Shown: positions 20,140 through 26,971 of the stretch, piece by piece | How the letters are laid out: each line of letters opens with the position of its first letter | Numbering within the stretch: position 1 is the stretch's first letter | Source: JBBDWJ01 sp040902925 | GTDB lineage: Bacteria > Acidobacteriota > Terriglobia > Bryobacterales > UBA6623 | NCBI GenBank assembly: GCA_040902925.1 | Contig: JBBDWJ010000120.1 | Span: 1 to 38,157 of the forward strand | DNA length: 38,157 nucleotides | Direction: 5' to 3' | Notes under the pieces: model-generated | Told to the model about the DNA's origin: nothing | Database searches by the model: none | The model's input: the letters and a program-made list of their open reading frames with translations, nothing else | Program-made: the position numbers and the translations under genes

Positions 20140-20935
20140 GGATAGCGTTGATCCCCAGTTGATCCGCTAGTGTCCCCGGCGCTATCGTCCCCGGCTCTAG
20201 CTCGAACTGCTGGGGCTCGGATCGCCTGCGGCGATTTCGGAGTCCACTGGGTGAAACTGACCGTCCCGCAGGTTTAGGACACTACCAGCGGGATGTCCCG
20301 TCAGCGGCCCGTCAGGGTGCGTAATCGCCTGATGTGGACCGGCTGATCCGCTGACCCGCGGACTGCCCTGCAAACCGCGGCTGGGGCCGTTGGCCGGCGC
20401 ACATGGCTGGGGTGGGGTCGCGATGGCATGGTCTGGCAGGTTTCGGCAGGATCCGGCAGCGTTTGGCAAGAAATGGCCGGATTCTCCTTAGCGCGCTTTG
20501 GTCGAACGGCCGGCCGTTGGTTTCGTCCTCTGGTGAGCAGTTTTGAGCGGTTTTTGCGATGTTTTTCCTGGCTTCGGACTGAAAACATTGGGTTTCGATT
20601 TTTGGGCCGCTCTCCTTGGTTTGCCTACGGGCGCTAGCGGCCCCCCGTCCTCGCCATTTGCGCCCACTTTCCGGCCTTGCCTTCCCCTGGTTGGATGGTA
20701 GCACGCGGCTCCAAACTTTTCGTGGGTTTTTGCTTGTATGTTGTTGATTTGATGATGCTGGTTGGTTTGTGACGGATTCGGCCCAGAGGGCCGACCCGGG
20801 CGCGGGACGACCCGAGTGGCCGAGATCGGGGAGCTGGGATCGGTCATGGTTCCGATCGTCCGCTGAGCCCGATTCCCCGCGGGATGTTACAAGTATCATC
20901 CTATCTGTCCCCCGCCGCCCCCGCCACTCCTCGGC
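20140..20935 (+). other. Long intergenic stretch without a supported gene
   Basis: About 800 bases in which I find no convincing gene on either strand. The segment 20530-20760 is much richer in T and G on the plus strand than its surroundings (for example GAGCGGTTTTTGCGATG), and two frames stay open on the minus strand. Around 20430-20475 GGCAG-like units recur about every ten bases. It could be a degraded gene, a dispersed repeat or the border of the accessory region that follows. Confidence 0.4.
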
Positions 20936-20938
20936 GTG

Positions 20939-20952
20939 ATACAATTTTGTAT
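20939..20952 (+). promoter_or_regulatory. Probable brnTA operator
   Basis: ATACAA (20939-20944), TT, then TTGTAT (20947-20952): an inverted repeat only four bases before the brnT start at 20957. BrnA antitoxins repress their own promoter through such sites. TATACA at 20951-20956 abuts the ATG. Confidence 0.4.
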
Positions 20953-20956
20953 ATAC

Positions 20957-21240
20957 ATGACTTTCGTCTGGGATGAAGCGAAAGCTCGCATCAACCAGCG
21001 AAAGCATGGCGTTTCGTTTGAGACAGCAGTGCGGGTATTTGAGGACCCGCATGCGGTGTCCTATCCCGATGCCGTCGTGGACGACGGGCACGCTGGCATA
21101 CGATTGGCTTGGCGGGCGGCATCGCAGTCCTGCTGGTCGTTCACGCGTTTCAGGAGCAGCATGGCGAAGAAGAAATCCGGATCATCTCGGCGAGAAAAGC
21201 GAGTCGCGGCGAGCGAGATCTTTGCGACTCGTATCAGTGA
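20957..21240 (+). pseudogene. brnT: BrnT-type toxin gene, frameshifted
   Basis: The DUF497/BrnT ribonuclease toxin fold is recognisable but spread over three frames. The first frame gives TFVWDEAKARINQRKHGVSFE and VFEDPHAVSYPDAVVDDG. A second frame (about 21093-21113) gives AYDWLGG. A third (21115-21240) gives GIAVLLVVHAFQEQHGEEE and IRIISARKASRGERDLCDSY up to the TGA at 21238. Two net +1 shifts, near 21085-21093 and at the extra G about 21114, would restore one BrnT of about 93 residues. Either the toxin is dead or the read contains two insertions. The first frame runs on into the brnA frame. Confidence 0.75.
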
Positions 21241-21496
21241 GAAGGAGCGCCGGGAACTAGAGCGTATCGCGCGCAAACCCGATTCGGAGATCGACTATTC
21301 CGACGCTCCGGAGACGGAACTGCCGCCGGCCCAAGTTGAAGTCGGGCGGTTCTACCGGCCAGTCAAGCAACTTATCAGTATTCGTGTCGATGCCGACGTG
21401 CTGGCTTGGTTTCGGTCTCGCGAGAAACGGTATCAGACGTACATGAATGAGGTCCTGCGGCGCGAGATGCGCAAGAAGTCGCAGGGGGGAGCGTAG
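21161..21496 (+). CDS. brnA: BrnA-like antitoxin
   Basis: A 111-residue antitoxin of the BrnA family, a ribbon-helix-helix protein that neutralises BrnT and represses the operon. The diagnostic C-terminus reads KQLISIRVDADVLAWFRSRE then YQTYMNEVLRREM. The middle IDYSDAPETE is also typical. The only ATG that fits is 21161, which lies inside brnT and overlaps its third frame by about 80 bases. A normal BrnA would begin nearer the BrnT stop, so the first 25 residues (MAKKKSGSSRREKR) may be an overprinted extension or the true start may be non-ATG. The antitoxin seems intact while its toxin is broken. Confidence 0.75.
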   Translation: MAKKKSGSSRREKRVAASEIFATRISEKERRELERIARKPDSEIDYSDAPETELPPAQVEVGRFYRPVKQLISIRVDADVLAWFRSREKRYQTYMNEVLRREMRKKSQGGA

Positions 21497-21520
21497 CGCG
21501 TTTATCGTTTGGTTCGTGGC

Positions 21521-21545
21521 GGGCAGGCGGGAGCGCCGCCCTGCC
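21521..21545 (+). repeat. GC-rich hairpin between the two toxin-antitoxin remnants
   Basis: GGCAGG (21522-21527) pairs with CCTGCC (21540-21545) across a GC-rich loop. It follows brnA by 25 bases. It may act as a terminator (no T-run) or be a REP-like unit. Confidence 0.3.
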
Positions 21546-21563
21546 GTGCTGCGAGAATTTCCG

Positions 21564-21581
21564 GGCTATACTGGCTATACT
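21564..21581 (+). promoter_or_regulatory. Tandem GGCTATACT boxes before the antitoxin gene
   Basis: GGCTATACT occurs twice back to back (21564-21572 and 21573-21581). Each contains the -10-like TATACT. The duplication could be a promoter with an operator, or two -10 choices, for the antitoxin gene starting at 21604. Confidence 0.35.
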
Positions 21582-21603
21582 GAGGGAGATCCAGGGCATT
21601 GGC

Positions 21604-21861
21604 ATGACGCTCACGATTGAAATCCCGGACGATGAGGTGAGAACTCTCGCGGGCAGGGCGCGGCAACAAGGTATGTCCCCTGAGCAGTATGCGAGAGAGA
21701 TCCTCTCGCAGGGCCTCAAGGCCGGCCGGCCCCGGCATATCTCGGAAGTAATTCGCGAGAACATGCGGCAGGTACCGCAAGAGGTTCTCGATCAACTGCC
21801 TCGCGACGGAGCGAGCCAGCACGACCGCTATCTCTACGGCACGCCCAAGAGAGACCCGTGA
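21604..21861 (+). CDS. VapB-like antitoxin, partner of a truncated PIN toxin
   Basis: An 85-residue protein. MTLTIEIPDDEVRTLAGRA followed by GMSPEQYAREILSQGLKAG looks like a ribbon-helix-helix or related dimerisation/DNA-binding module, and the C-terminal half (ISEVIRENMRQVPQEVLDQLP) a toxin-binding segment. Its stop overlaps the GTG start of a PIN-domain toxin by four bases (GTGA), the classical coupled layout. That toxin is cut after 30 codons, so this antitoxin is an orphan here. The exact antitoxin family is uncertain; the assignment rests mainly on context. Confidence 0.7.
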   Translation: MTLTIEIPDDEVRTLAGRARQQGMSPEQYAREILSQGLKAGRPRHISEVIRENMRQVPQEVLDQLPRDGASQHDRYLYGTPKRDP

Positions 21862-21950
21862 ACGCGGTTTTCGCCGACACCTTCTACTGGATTGCCCTCA
21901 CCTCACCCACCGATGCCGCCCACCAATCGTGCTCACCAAGTCACCGATGA
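21858..21950 (+). pseudogene. Truncated PIN-domain (VapC) toxin
   Basis: GTG at 21858 opens a frame giving MNAVFADTFYWIALTSPTD, the first strand, catalytic aspartate and helix of a PIN nuclease. It stops after 30 residues at TGA 21948. An intact member would be about 140 residues, with later acidic residues that are missing. No continuation was found in other frames up to 22165. It is too short to be active. Confidence 0.7.
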
Positions 21951-22028
21951 CATCGGAAGGCACGGGGATAATCACCAGGTTTTGTCGTTAAATACCGTGC
22001 GCCAGCGGCAGGATCTCATGCGAAAACC

Positions 22029-22041
22029 TCGTGACTGTCCC
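22029..22041 (+). repeat. Solo half of the GGGGACAGTCAC hairpin element
   Basis: GTGACTGTCCCCC matches one arm of the hairpin element found four times downstream (26393, 26557, 26892, 37941). Here only one arm is present, between the dead toxin gene and the trypco1 operon, as would be left by an old insertion or deletion. Confidence 0.35.
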
Positions 22042-22165
22042 CCGGGCGCTCCCTGGCGCGCTCGGACGGGGTGAGGAGCTAAATGTTTCACGGCTTCCCG
22101 TCGCATTTCCCGCCCATGTTTTGACCTGATGTCATGATATAGTTGTCCGAGTTGGAGCAAGACTC

Positions 22166-22522
22166 ATGACGGAAATCACTCAATTTACCCTTCAAGGCGG
22201 AGGCATTGTCTTCGTCGAGGCGGAACAGCCAGCGGTGCAGGCTGGAACCGGACGCGAGCGCGCATCAATGCCAGAGACTTTCTTGGGCAAATACCTGAAC
22301 CCCAAGGACGGAACGCCCGTGCCTCTGGATGACCGCGTGGGACCGGTCGTAGACGCCCTCAAGGAAATTCGCGAGAAACTGGTCGGAATGACTCCGGACG
22401 AAATTACTCTCAAGGCGGGTTTGAAATTCACAGGTTCAGCGGGCGTCGTCCTCGCCAAGTACGGTGCGGAGGCGAGCGTCTCGATTACGCTCAAGTGGGC
22501 TTCCGACCAAAAAGGGAAGTAG
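22166..22522 (+). CDS. Trypco1-domain protein (CU044_2847 family)
   Basis: A 118-residue single-domain protein resembling the trypsin-co-occurring domain 1 (trypco1) family. It has an N-terminal beta hairpin (TQFTLQGGGIVFVEAEQP), a helix (VVDALKEIREKLVGMTPDE), and the hallmark end ITLKAGLKFTGSAGVV... EASVSITLKW. In known genomes such small proteins sit beside trypsin-like proteases in NLR-like conflict systems, which is exactly the case here: the protease-NACHT gene starts four bases after its stop. Its role is not established; sensing, or handling the protease as substrate or regulator, are the likely options. GGAG lies eight bases before the ATG. There is no signal peptide. Confidence 0.82.
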   Translation: MTEITQFTLQGGGIVFVEAEQPAVQAGTGRERASMPETFLGKYLNPKDGTPVPLDDRVGPVVDALKEIREKLVGMTPDEITLKAGLKFTGSAGVVLAKYGAEASVSITLKWASDQKGK

Positions 22523-22525
22523 GCC

Positions 22526-25345
22526 GTGCCGTCGCCGGTCTTTGAGGTCCTGTCAGGTAGTGGCGAGAGCACGGCGGGGTGCGCGTTCGCCATTGACCGG
22601 CAGCACTTGTTGACCTGTATCCACGTATTGCGCAGCGCCGGCTATTCCTATCGCCCCCTTGGAAAAGCGCAGCCGCAGGCGGTATCACTCCGATGGAGTG
22701 GGAAGCCCTTCGAAGCAAAGTTGTTGCCCTGTCCTTGGGCGATATCTTCCGGGGATGAATTCCCGGGGGACGAAGACCTGCCTGAGAACAAAGACTTCGC
22801 CGTCCTCAAACTCACCAGCCCCCTTCCGCCGGATGAGCCCGCGATCCCTAGGTTTCGCCGCGTTGGAAGCGGATTGGACCGTCAAATCTGGACCCTTGGA
22901 TTTCCGGACAGCAAGATCCATCCCCAAGGGGCCCGGGCGAGCGGGGAGTTGCTGCCCTGGAACGCACCCTTGTGGTCCATCCGCGCCACCGATCGTGGTG
23001 AGGCCCGAATCGATCTGGGTTTCAGTGGAAGCGCTGTATACGACGAGACCGGTGAGTTCGTGTTAGGCATGATTATCGCTCGCCTTAGGCCCGGTGTGAA
23101 TCAAAATGCGAACTGGGCCGGGTACATGCTCTCGATCGAGGACCTTGCGGCGGCGGGCCGACAGCACGGATTGCTTTCCGGCCTTGAACCTCAGCCCGCG
23201 ATGGCCAACGATTTCCCGTTGGTTAAGAACATCTGGGAGCACGCCGAGGAGAAGCTTCGCGGCAGCAAGGACGACCCGAGGGCGAGGTTCGCGGCGAAAC
23301 TCGCAACGGTCTCCAACGCCGGCAGAGAGTCCGGGATACTGGCGTTGTTCGATAATCTGCATGGCGGCAGGGATTTCGACAAGAACGTTCTCACCATCCA
23401 GCCGCTGTCGGAACTGGTGCGAGGAGACCGCCGCCTGCTCTACATCCAATCGCCCGGCGGGTCGGGGAAGACATTCTTCTTATCTCAACTCGCCCAACAG
23501 TGCATAGCCCAAGACGTGGTCCCGTTCCTTCTCGACCTAAGCTCGAAAGTAGCCGATGCCAGTGGCATTCAGGATCTCGAAGGCCTGTTCCAGTATGCGA
23601 TCGGAGGTGGAATCGACTACTTCGAGAAAGCAAAAGAGCAGGAAAAGAATCGATGCTCGATGCTCCTGATCGACGGTTTGAACGAAGCGGATATTCCGTA
23701 CGAGCGAGTCCTCTCCATCATCGAACATACTCAGGCGAACTATGGCCGAGCATCAATCATCCTGACGGACCGCATGAGAGAGCGCACACGATACCCGAAA
23801 GGGTTCGAATTGGCCACGATCGCGCCGCTGACAGACGAAGACGTGCAAGGCGTGCTGGATAACGTCGGCTACGAGGCTGGGAAGGCCGTCGCTCTGTCCG
23901 GTGGGATCAAACGACTTCTCAGGCTGCCGTTCTTTCTCGATTTATACCTCCGTGCGCCGGGAGCTTTCGCGTCGGGCAGACCTTCAACCGTCCTCGATCA
24001 GTATCTGCGCGGCTGCCTTACACAGTTCGGGCGTCAGGACCAGCCTGCGGACCCAAGCCGGATTGACCGGCAGATGACAGGGCTTGAGAACCTTGCATTC
24101 GAGATCTATCACATGGAGCGCGCGCGGCGGGTTCAACTCGGACGGTTCGAGGAGCTTGTCCGGCCCGGCGAAGATTCCTCAATCAAGGACGCTGTAGAGC
24201 GTTTGAAAGACGCCCGCGCGATCGAGACCAGGAGGGAAGGAAGCATTGAAACCATCGCCTTTCGTCACCAACTCATTCATGACTTCCTGGCGGCCGGCTG
24301 GCTCGCAGGACGGCCAGACAAGTGGGATTCGGAAAACTTTGCCACGCTGACGCTGAGTCGAGACTCCGCGGATGCTCTGGTTCTGACTTGCCACGTCCTC
24401 AGCGGCAAGGACCAAGGCAACCCGAATATGTTCGTGACCAAGGTCTACGACTGGGACTACCCTTCAGCGCTTGATTGCATCCTGGCCATGGAAGCTCATC
24501 CGGTAGACGGGGCGCCGCCAGTCGCGGAGGATGTGAGAACGGAAGTCTACGCTCTTTATGCCGAAAAGGCCTACGATCCGTTTCGCCACACCCGGGAAAG
24601 AGCTTTACCCCGCGCGAATGTCCTCGCCCGAGGTCTGGGGCTTGACTCCCTGCCGCCTGACTTGTCTGGGTTGGTACGCGAGTTGGGGAAGAATCCGCGA
24701 AGAATTGAGGATTCGCGCTATGCGAGTTGGAGCGAGCTATTCCGCCGTACAGGCGAAGCGAAACCGGCGGACTACGAAGCATTGTTGAATTCGAATTCAC
24801 TAATCGGTTGGACGGCGGCAAACGTGCTCCGGCGCCTCAGTTTGGAAGACCGCGACATCAACGTCCTTTTGTGGATGGACCGGGCCCTCAAAGCCACCCG
24901 CCGCAAGTCTCTTGAACCGAGCACCCTGCGTTGGCGCATTCTTCACGTTCTCGGCCGCCATGGGAACGCTGACACTGAGGAGTACCTTCACCGAATCGCC
25001 TTTGACCACACGGAACACCGCGACCTGCGCTACGGGGCTGCTCGCGGACTCGTGGAACGCGCATCGCGAGCCGATTCAGAGCGCCGCGCCGTCATTCTCG
25101 GTGGAATAGCCAAAAAAATCCGGTCAGTCGAACCGAGCGAGGACGGGGACTGGCGAACGAATGAACATCGGGCGATGACGGCCTTCCTGAATTGTGCCAT
25201 CCTTAAGGGGAACAGAGAGCAGGACCCGCCACAATGGCCGGAAGAGTACGCGCCGATCCTGGAAGCCGGGCATGAGTTGGCGAAGTCGTTGGCCGATCCC
25301 GATCCCGAAGCTTGGAAGGTTCGATTGGCTAGTCTTATGGGGTGA
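22526..25345 (+). CDS. Trypsin-like protease / NACHT ATPase fusion, NLR-like conflict protein
   Basis: A 939-residue cytoplasmic protein. Residues 1-215 form a trypsin-like serine protease with a visible triad: H33 (LLTCIHVL), D90 (NKDFAVLKL) and S167 (GFSGSAVY). Residues about 270-460 are a STAND/NACHT NTPase: Walker A SPGGSGKT (K315), Walker B MLLIDGLNE (D383), sensor IILTDR (R416). The winged-helix side ends with the NACHT-type FRHQLIHDFLAAGWLA (579-594). Residues 600-939 are helical, probably HEAT-like ligand-sensing repeats (LRYGAARGLVERAS). The start is GTG 22526, just after the trypco1 gene. By analogy with NLRs, ligand binding would oligomerise the protein and unleash the protease. 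The target is unknown. Confidence 0.9.
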   Translation: MPSPVFEVLSGSGESTAGCAFAIDRQHLLTCIHVLRSAGYSYRPLGKAQPQAVSLRWSGKPFEAKLLPCPWAISSGDEFPGDEDLPENKDFAVLKLTSPLPPDEPAIPRFRRVGSGLDRQIWTLGFPDSKIHPQGARASGELLPWNAPLWSIRATDRGEARIDLGFSGSAVYDETGEFVLGMIIARLRPGVNQNANWAGYMLSIEDLAAAGRQHGLLSGLEPQPAMANDFPLVKNIWEHAEEKLRGSKDDPRARFAAKLATVSNAGRESGILALFDNLHGGRDFDKNVLTIQPLSELVRGDRRLLYIQSPGGSGKTFFLSQLAQQCIAQDVVPFLLDLSSKVADASGIQDLEGLFQYAIGGGIDYFEKAKEQEKNRCSMLLIDGLNEADIPYERVLSIIEHTQANYGRASIILTDRMRERTRYPKGFELATIAPLTDEDVQGVLDNVGYEAGKAVALSGGIKRLLRLPFFLDLYLRAPGAFASGRPSTVLDQYLRGCLTQFGRQDQPADPSRIDRQMTGLENLAFEIYHMERARRVQLGRFEELVRPGEDSSIKDAVERLKDARAIETRREGSIETIAFRHQLIHDFLAAGWLAGRPDKWDSENFATLTLSRDSADALVLTCHVLSGKDQGNPNMFVTKVYDWDYPSALDCILAMEAHPVDGAPPVAEDVRTEVYALYAEKAYDPFRHTRERALPRANVLARGLGLDSLPPDLSGLVRELGKNPRRIEDSRYASWSELFRRTGEAKPADYEALLNSNSLIGWTAANVLRRLSLEDRDINVLLWMDRALKATRRKSLEPSTLRWRILHVLGRHGNADTEEYLHRIAFDHTEHRDLRYGAARGLVERASRADSERRAVILGGIAKKIRSVEPSEDGDWRTNEHRAMTAFLNCAILKGNREQDPPQWPEEYAPILEAGHELAKSLADPDPEAWKVRLASLMG

Positions 25346-25423
25346 GATTGTGGGCCTTCCGGGGAACTAGGCGATCCGGAATGAATCCGCTTCTGGGGTT
25401 GCGGCGGTCTGTGAGGACCCTTG

Positions 25424-25909
25424 ATGAGCGTTTCCAGACAGGATCCGTTGGTTGCGGCCAGACATGACATCTCATCCTGGGATCGCAGATTCATGGATCT
25501 GGCGGTCCACATAGGAACTTGGAGCAAGGACCGCTCTCGCAAAGTCGGCTGCGTGATCGTGGGGCCCGGGAATGAGATTCGCTCCACGGGTTACAACGGT
25601 TTTGCGCGGGGAGTTCGAGATGACATCGAAGAGCGCCACAATCGCCCCGACAAGTATCTATGGACCGAGCACGCGGAGCGAAACGCCATCTACAATGCAG
25701 CGCGGCTCGGCGTCAGCCTCGATGGATGCCGTATGTACCTTCCCTGGTTTCCGTGCGTGGACTGCGCGCGGGCGATCGTGCAGTGCGGGATCGCCCAGTT
25801 GTGCGCGATAGAACCAGACTTGCAGGACGAGCGTTGGGGAGACCACTTCCGGGTCGCGTTGGAAATGCTCAGCGAAGCTGGGATCAGCGTGCGTTGGGTT
25901 AACGAGTAG
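25424..25909 (+). CDS. dCMP-deaminase-like protein of the conflict operon
   Basis: A 161-residue zinc deaminase of the cytidine/deoxycytidylate family. The zinc site is H83-A84-E85 (TEHAERNAIY) with C111 and C114 (FPCVDCARAIV). The N-terminal half (FMDLAVHIGTWSKDRSRKVG, GYNGFARGVRDD) is typical of dCMP deaminases, which turn dCMP into dUMP. The ATG at 25424 has GAGG seven bases upstream. It follows the protease-NACHT gene by 78 bases on the same strand and precedes a hairpin and a repeat element, so it looks like the last gene of the operon. It could be a housekeeping enzyme, but the location suggests nucleotide depletion or base editing during conflict. Confidence 0.87.
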   Translation: MSVSRQDPLVAARHDISSWDRRFMDLAVHIGTWSKDRSRKVGCVIVGPGNEIRSTGYNGFARGVRDDIEERHNRPDKYLWTEHAERNAIYNAARLGVSLDGCRMYLPWFPCVDCARAIVQCGIAQLCAIEPDLQDERWGDHFRVALEMLSEAGISVRWVNE

Positions 25910-25929
25910 ACACCTCGTAGAAGATCGAG

Positions 25930-25950
25930 AGGGGCAGCGGGACAGCCCCT
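25930..25950 (+). terminator. Hairpin after the conflict operon
   Basis: AGGGGC (25930-25935) and GCCCCT (25945-25950) form a stem followed by TAATGTAATCT. It lies 20 bases after the deaminase stop and overlaps the left end of repeat copy A, so it may terminate the operon or simply belong to the element. Confidence 0.3.
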
Positions 25951-26081
25951 TAATGTAATCTCAACAATCAGCGGTTGGCGAAAGCCGACAGAATGGCTGC
26001 CTGGGCGATAACGGCCCCGGCTGCGGCGATCCAACTTCGATCTGCAACTCCAGCACGGCCACCCAAGACGCGCAGCGTCGT

Positions 26082-26167
26082 CGGACAATAGCCCAGGGTG
26101 GAGCCTCTGGCGGAACCCTGGGTTACCGATTCCACCAAACGCCGCAGCCCTGAAGGGGCGGCGGAAA
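26082..26167 (+). repeat. Left REP region of copy A
   Basis: Contains CCCAGGGT/ACCCTGGG and GCCC-TGAA-GGGGC stem-loops. It is repeated in inverted orientation at 26733-26835 and in direct orientation at about 37646-37731. Confidence 0.6.
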
Positions 26168-26290
26168 TCAGCCCAGCAGATATCGCTCGTCGTATTCCAT
26201 CCGGTGGTGGTTCAGCAGGGAAACCAGCTCGTCTTCGAAACGGATACGGGTGTGGCGCTCTTGCTGTCGGGCGATGTAGCGCCGCGCCTG

Positions 26291-26322
26291 CACGGTTTGG
26301 GACTGGCACGGTTTGGGACTGG
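26291..26322 (+). repeat. 16-bp tandem duplication inside transposase copy A
   Basis: CACGGTTTGGGACTGG occurs twice in a row. Copy B has the corresponding site only once, with a slightly different sequence. Because 16 is not a multiple of three, it breaks the reading frame. Confidence 0.7.
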
Positions 26323-26392
26323 CTCACGCTGAACGCCGCATCGCCGGACTGCCATGCGAAGGATCGATCGCGATGGCGCACTTTGGTGCGAA

Positions 26393-26457
26393 GGGGACAG
26401 TCACCCGCGTAGATTCGTGGTCGATGGGGTGGTTGGGTGCGCCGGGTGACTGTCCCC
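26393..26457. repeat. 65-bp hairpin element, copy 1
   Basis: The arms GGGGACAGTCACCCG and CGGGTGACTGTCCCC are perfect 15-bp inverted repeats around a 35-bp centre. Outside the arms TTGGTGCGAA and GTCAGGCT are shared with copy 2. It interrupts the transposase relic before FAWQSG. It looks like a miniature inverted-repeat element. Confidence 0.75.
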
Positions 26458-26556
26458 GTCAGGCTGCCTTGATGACTCGCACGGCGTCGGCCGGAGCGAC
26501 GCTGGCCGGTAGCGAGAGCAGCAGATGCGCGTGGCCGGCGACGCCGTTGGTGCGAA

Positions 26557-26621
26557 GGGGACAGTCACCCGCGTAGATCCGTGGTCGATGGGGTGGTTGG
26601 GTGCGCCGGGTGACTGTCCCC
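26557..26621. repeat. 65-bp hairpin element, copy 2
   Basis: Same arms and length as the unit at 26393, with a single visible centre difference (GATCC instead of GATTC), in the same orientation and 99 bp further on. It interrupts the transposase relic between LFAYM and the HUH segment. Confidence 0.75.
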
Positions 26622-26732
26622 GTCAGGCTCATGTAGGCGAACAATTCGTTCCGCCAAGGTTCGTTGAGAGAGGCGCGACGCTCTTAGGTTGAGAAGATGA
26701 TAGGCGGGAAGATTGCGCGAAAGTCTGGGCCA

Positions 26733-26835
26733 TTTCCGCCGCCCCTTCAGGGCTCCCTCAATTTTGGATTTCTACCCAGGGTTCCGCGGAGTTCGGCCTT
26801 CGGCCTTACCCGCTGCACCCTGGGCTATTGTCCCA
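26733..26835 (-). repeat. Right REP region of copy A
   Basis: Inverted relative to 26082-26167: CCGCCGCCCCTTCAGGGC, then ACCCAGGGTTCCG and CACCCTGGGCTATTGTCC. It also holds a GGCC-TTC-GGCC stem. Confidence 0.6.
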
Positions 26836-26891
26836 CGCCGCATCGCGGCTCAGAAGTCCAAGTAAATCGGGTTCGGACGGGGGGGGCGGAC

Positions 26892-26971
26892 GGGGACACC
26901 ACCACGTTTCGTGCGCAGCGGCGGAGGAGATTCCTAGACGGTGTGCTGTGCGAAACGTGGTGACAGTCCCC
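26892..26971. repeat. Related hairpin element with longer arms
   Basis: GGGGACACCACCACGTTTCG (26892-26911) pairs imperfectly with CGAAACGTGGTGACAG then TCCCC (26951-26971). The outer GGGGAC/GTCCCC ends match the 65-bp hairpins, but the inner arms carry CACCACGTTTCG. It interrupts the second transposase relic after SFGTK. Confidence 0.6.

Larger units (their letters stand above)
26168..26733 (-). pseudogene. REP-associated (IS200-like) tyrosine transposase, wrecked, copy A
   Basis: On the minus strand, starting from the ATG at 26733, MAQTFAQ is followed by a one-base deletion relative to copy B. In another frame RASLNEPWRNELFAYM follows, then a 65-bp hairpin. Next comes the HUH-type segment GVAGHAHLLLSLPASVAPAD, then a second hairpin, then FAWQSGDAAFSVSQSQTV. 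A 16-bp tandem duplication (26291-26306 and 26307-26322) shifts frame again before the C-terminal MEYDERYLLG and stop at 26168. A live Y1 transposase makes single-strand cuts with one tyrosine. This copy cannot encode one. Confidence 0.75.
25941..26835. repeat. Repeat element copy A: REP-flanked IS200-like transposase relic
   Basis: This segment is nearly the same as 37500-38157 in the same orientation. It contains a left REP region (26082-26167), a broken transposase gene on the minus strand (26168-26733) with two 65-bp hairpins inside it, and an inverted right REP region (26733-26835). The two REP regions share GGACAATAGCCCAGGGTG, CGGAACCCTGGGT and GCCCTGAAGGGGCGGCGGA in opposite orientation, the usual layout of REP-associated tyrosine transposases. 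Confidence 0.75.

Noticed and set aside
20312..21091. 259-residue minus-strand frame in the long intergenic stretch
   Set aside because: Lys/Arg/Ser/Pro-rich, no ribosome site, overlaps brnT and another open minus frame. More likely a repeat than a gene.
21892..22074. 60-residue frame after the truncated toxin
   Set aside because: No ribosome site and composition like random sequence; it overlaps the PIN remnant.
26098..26576. Two plus-strand frames of 104 and 87 residues in repeat copy A
   Set aside because: They run antisense through a recognisable transposase relic and across hairpins.
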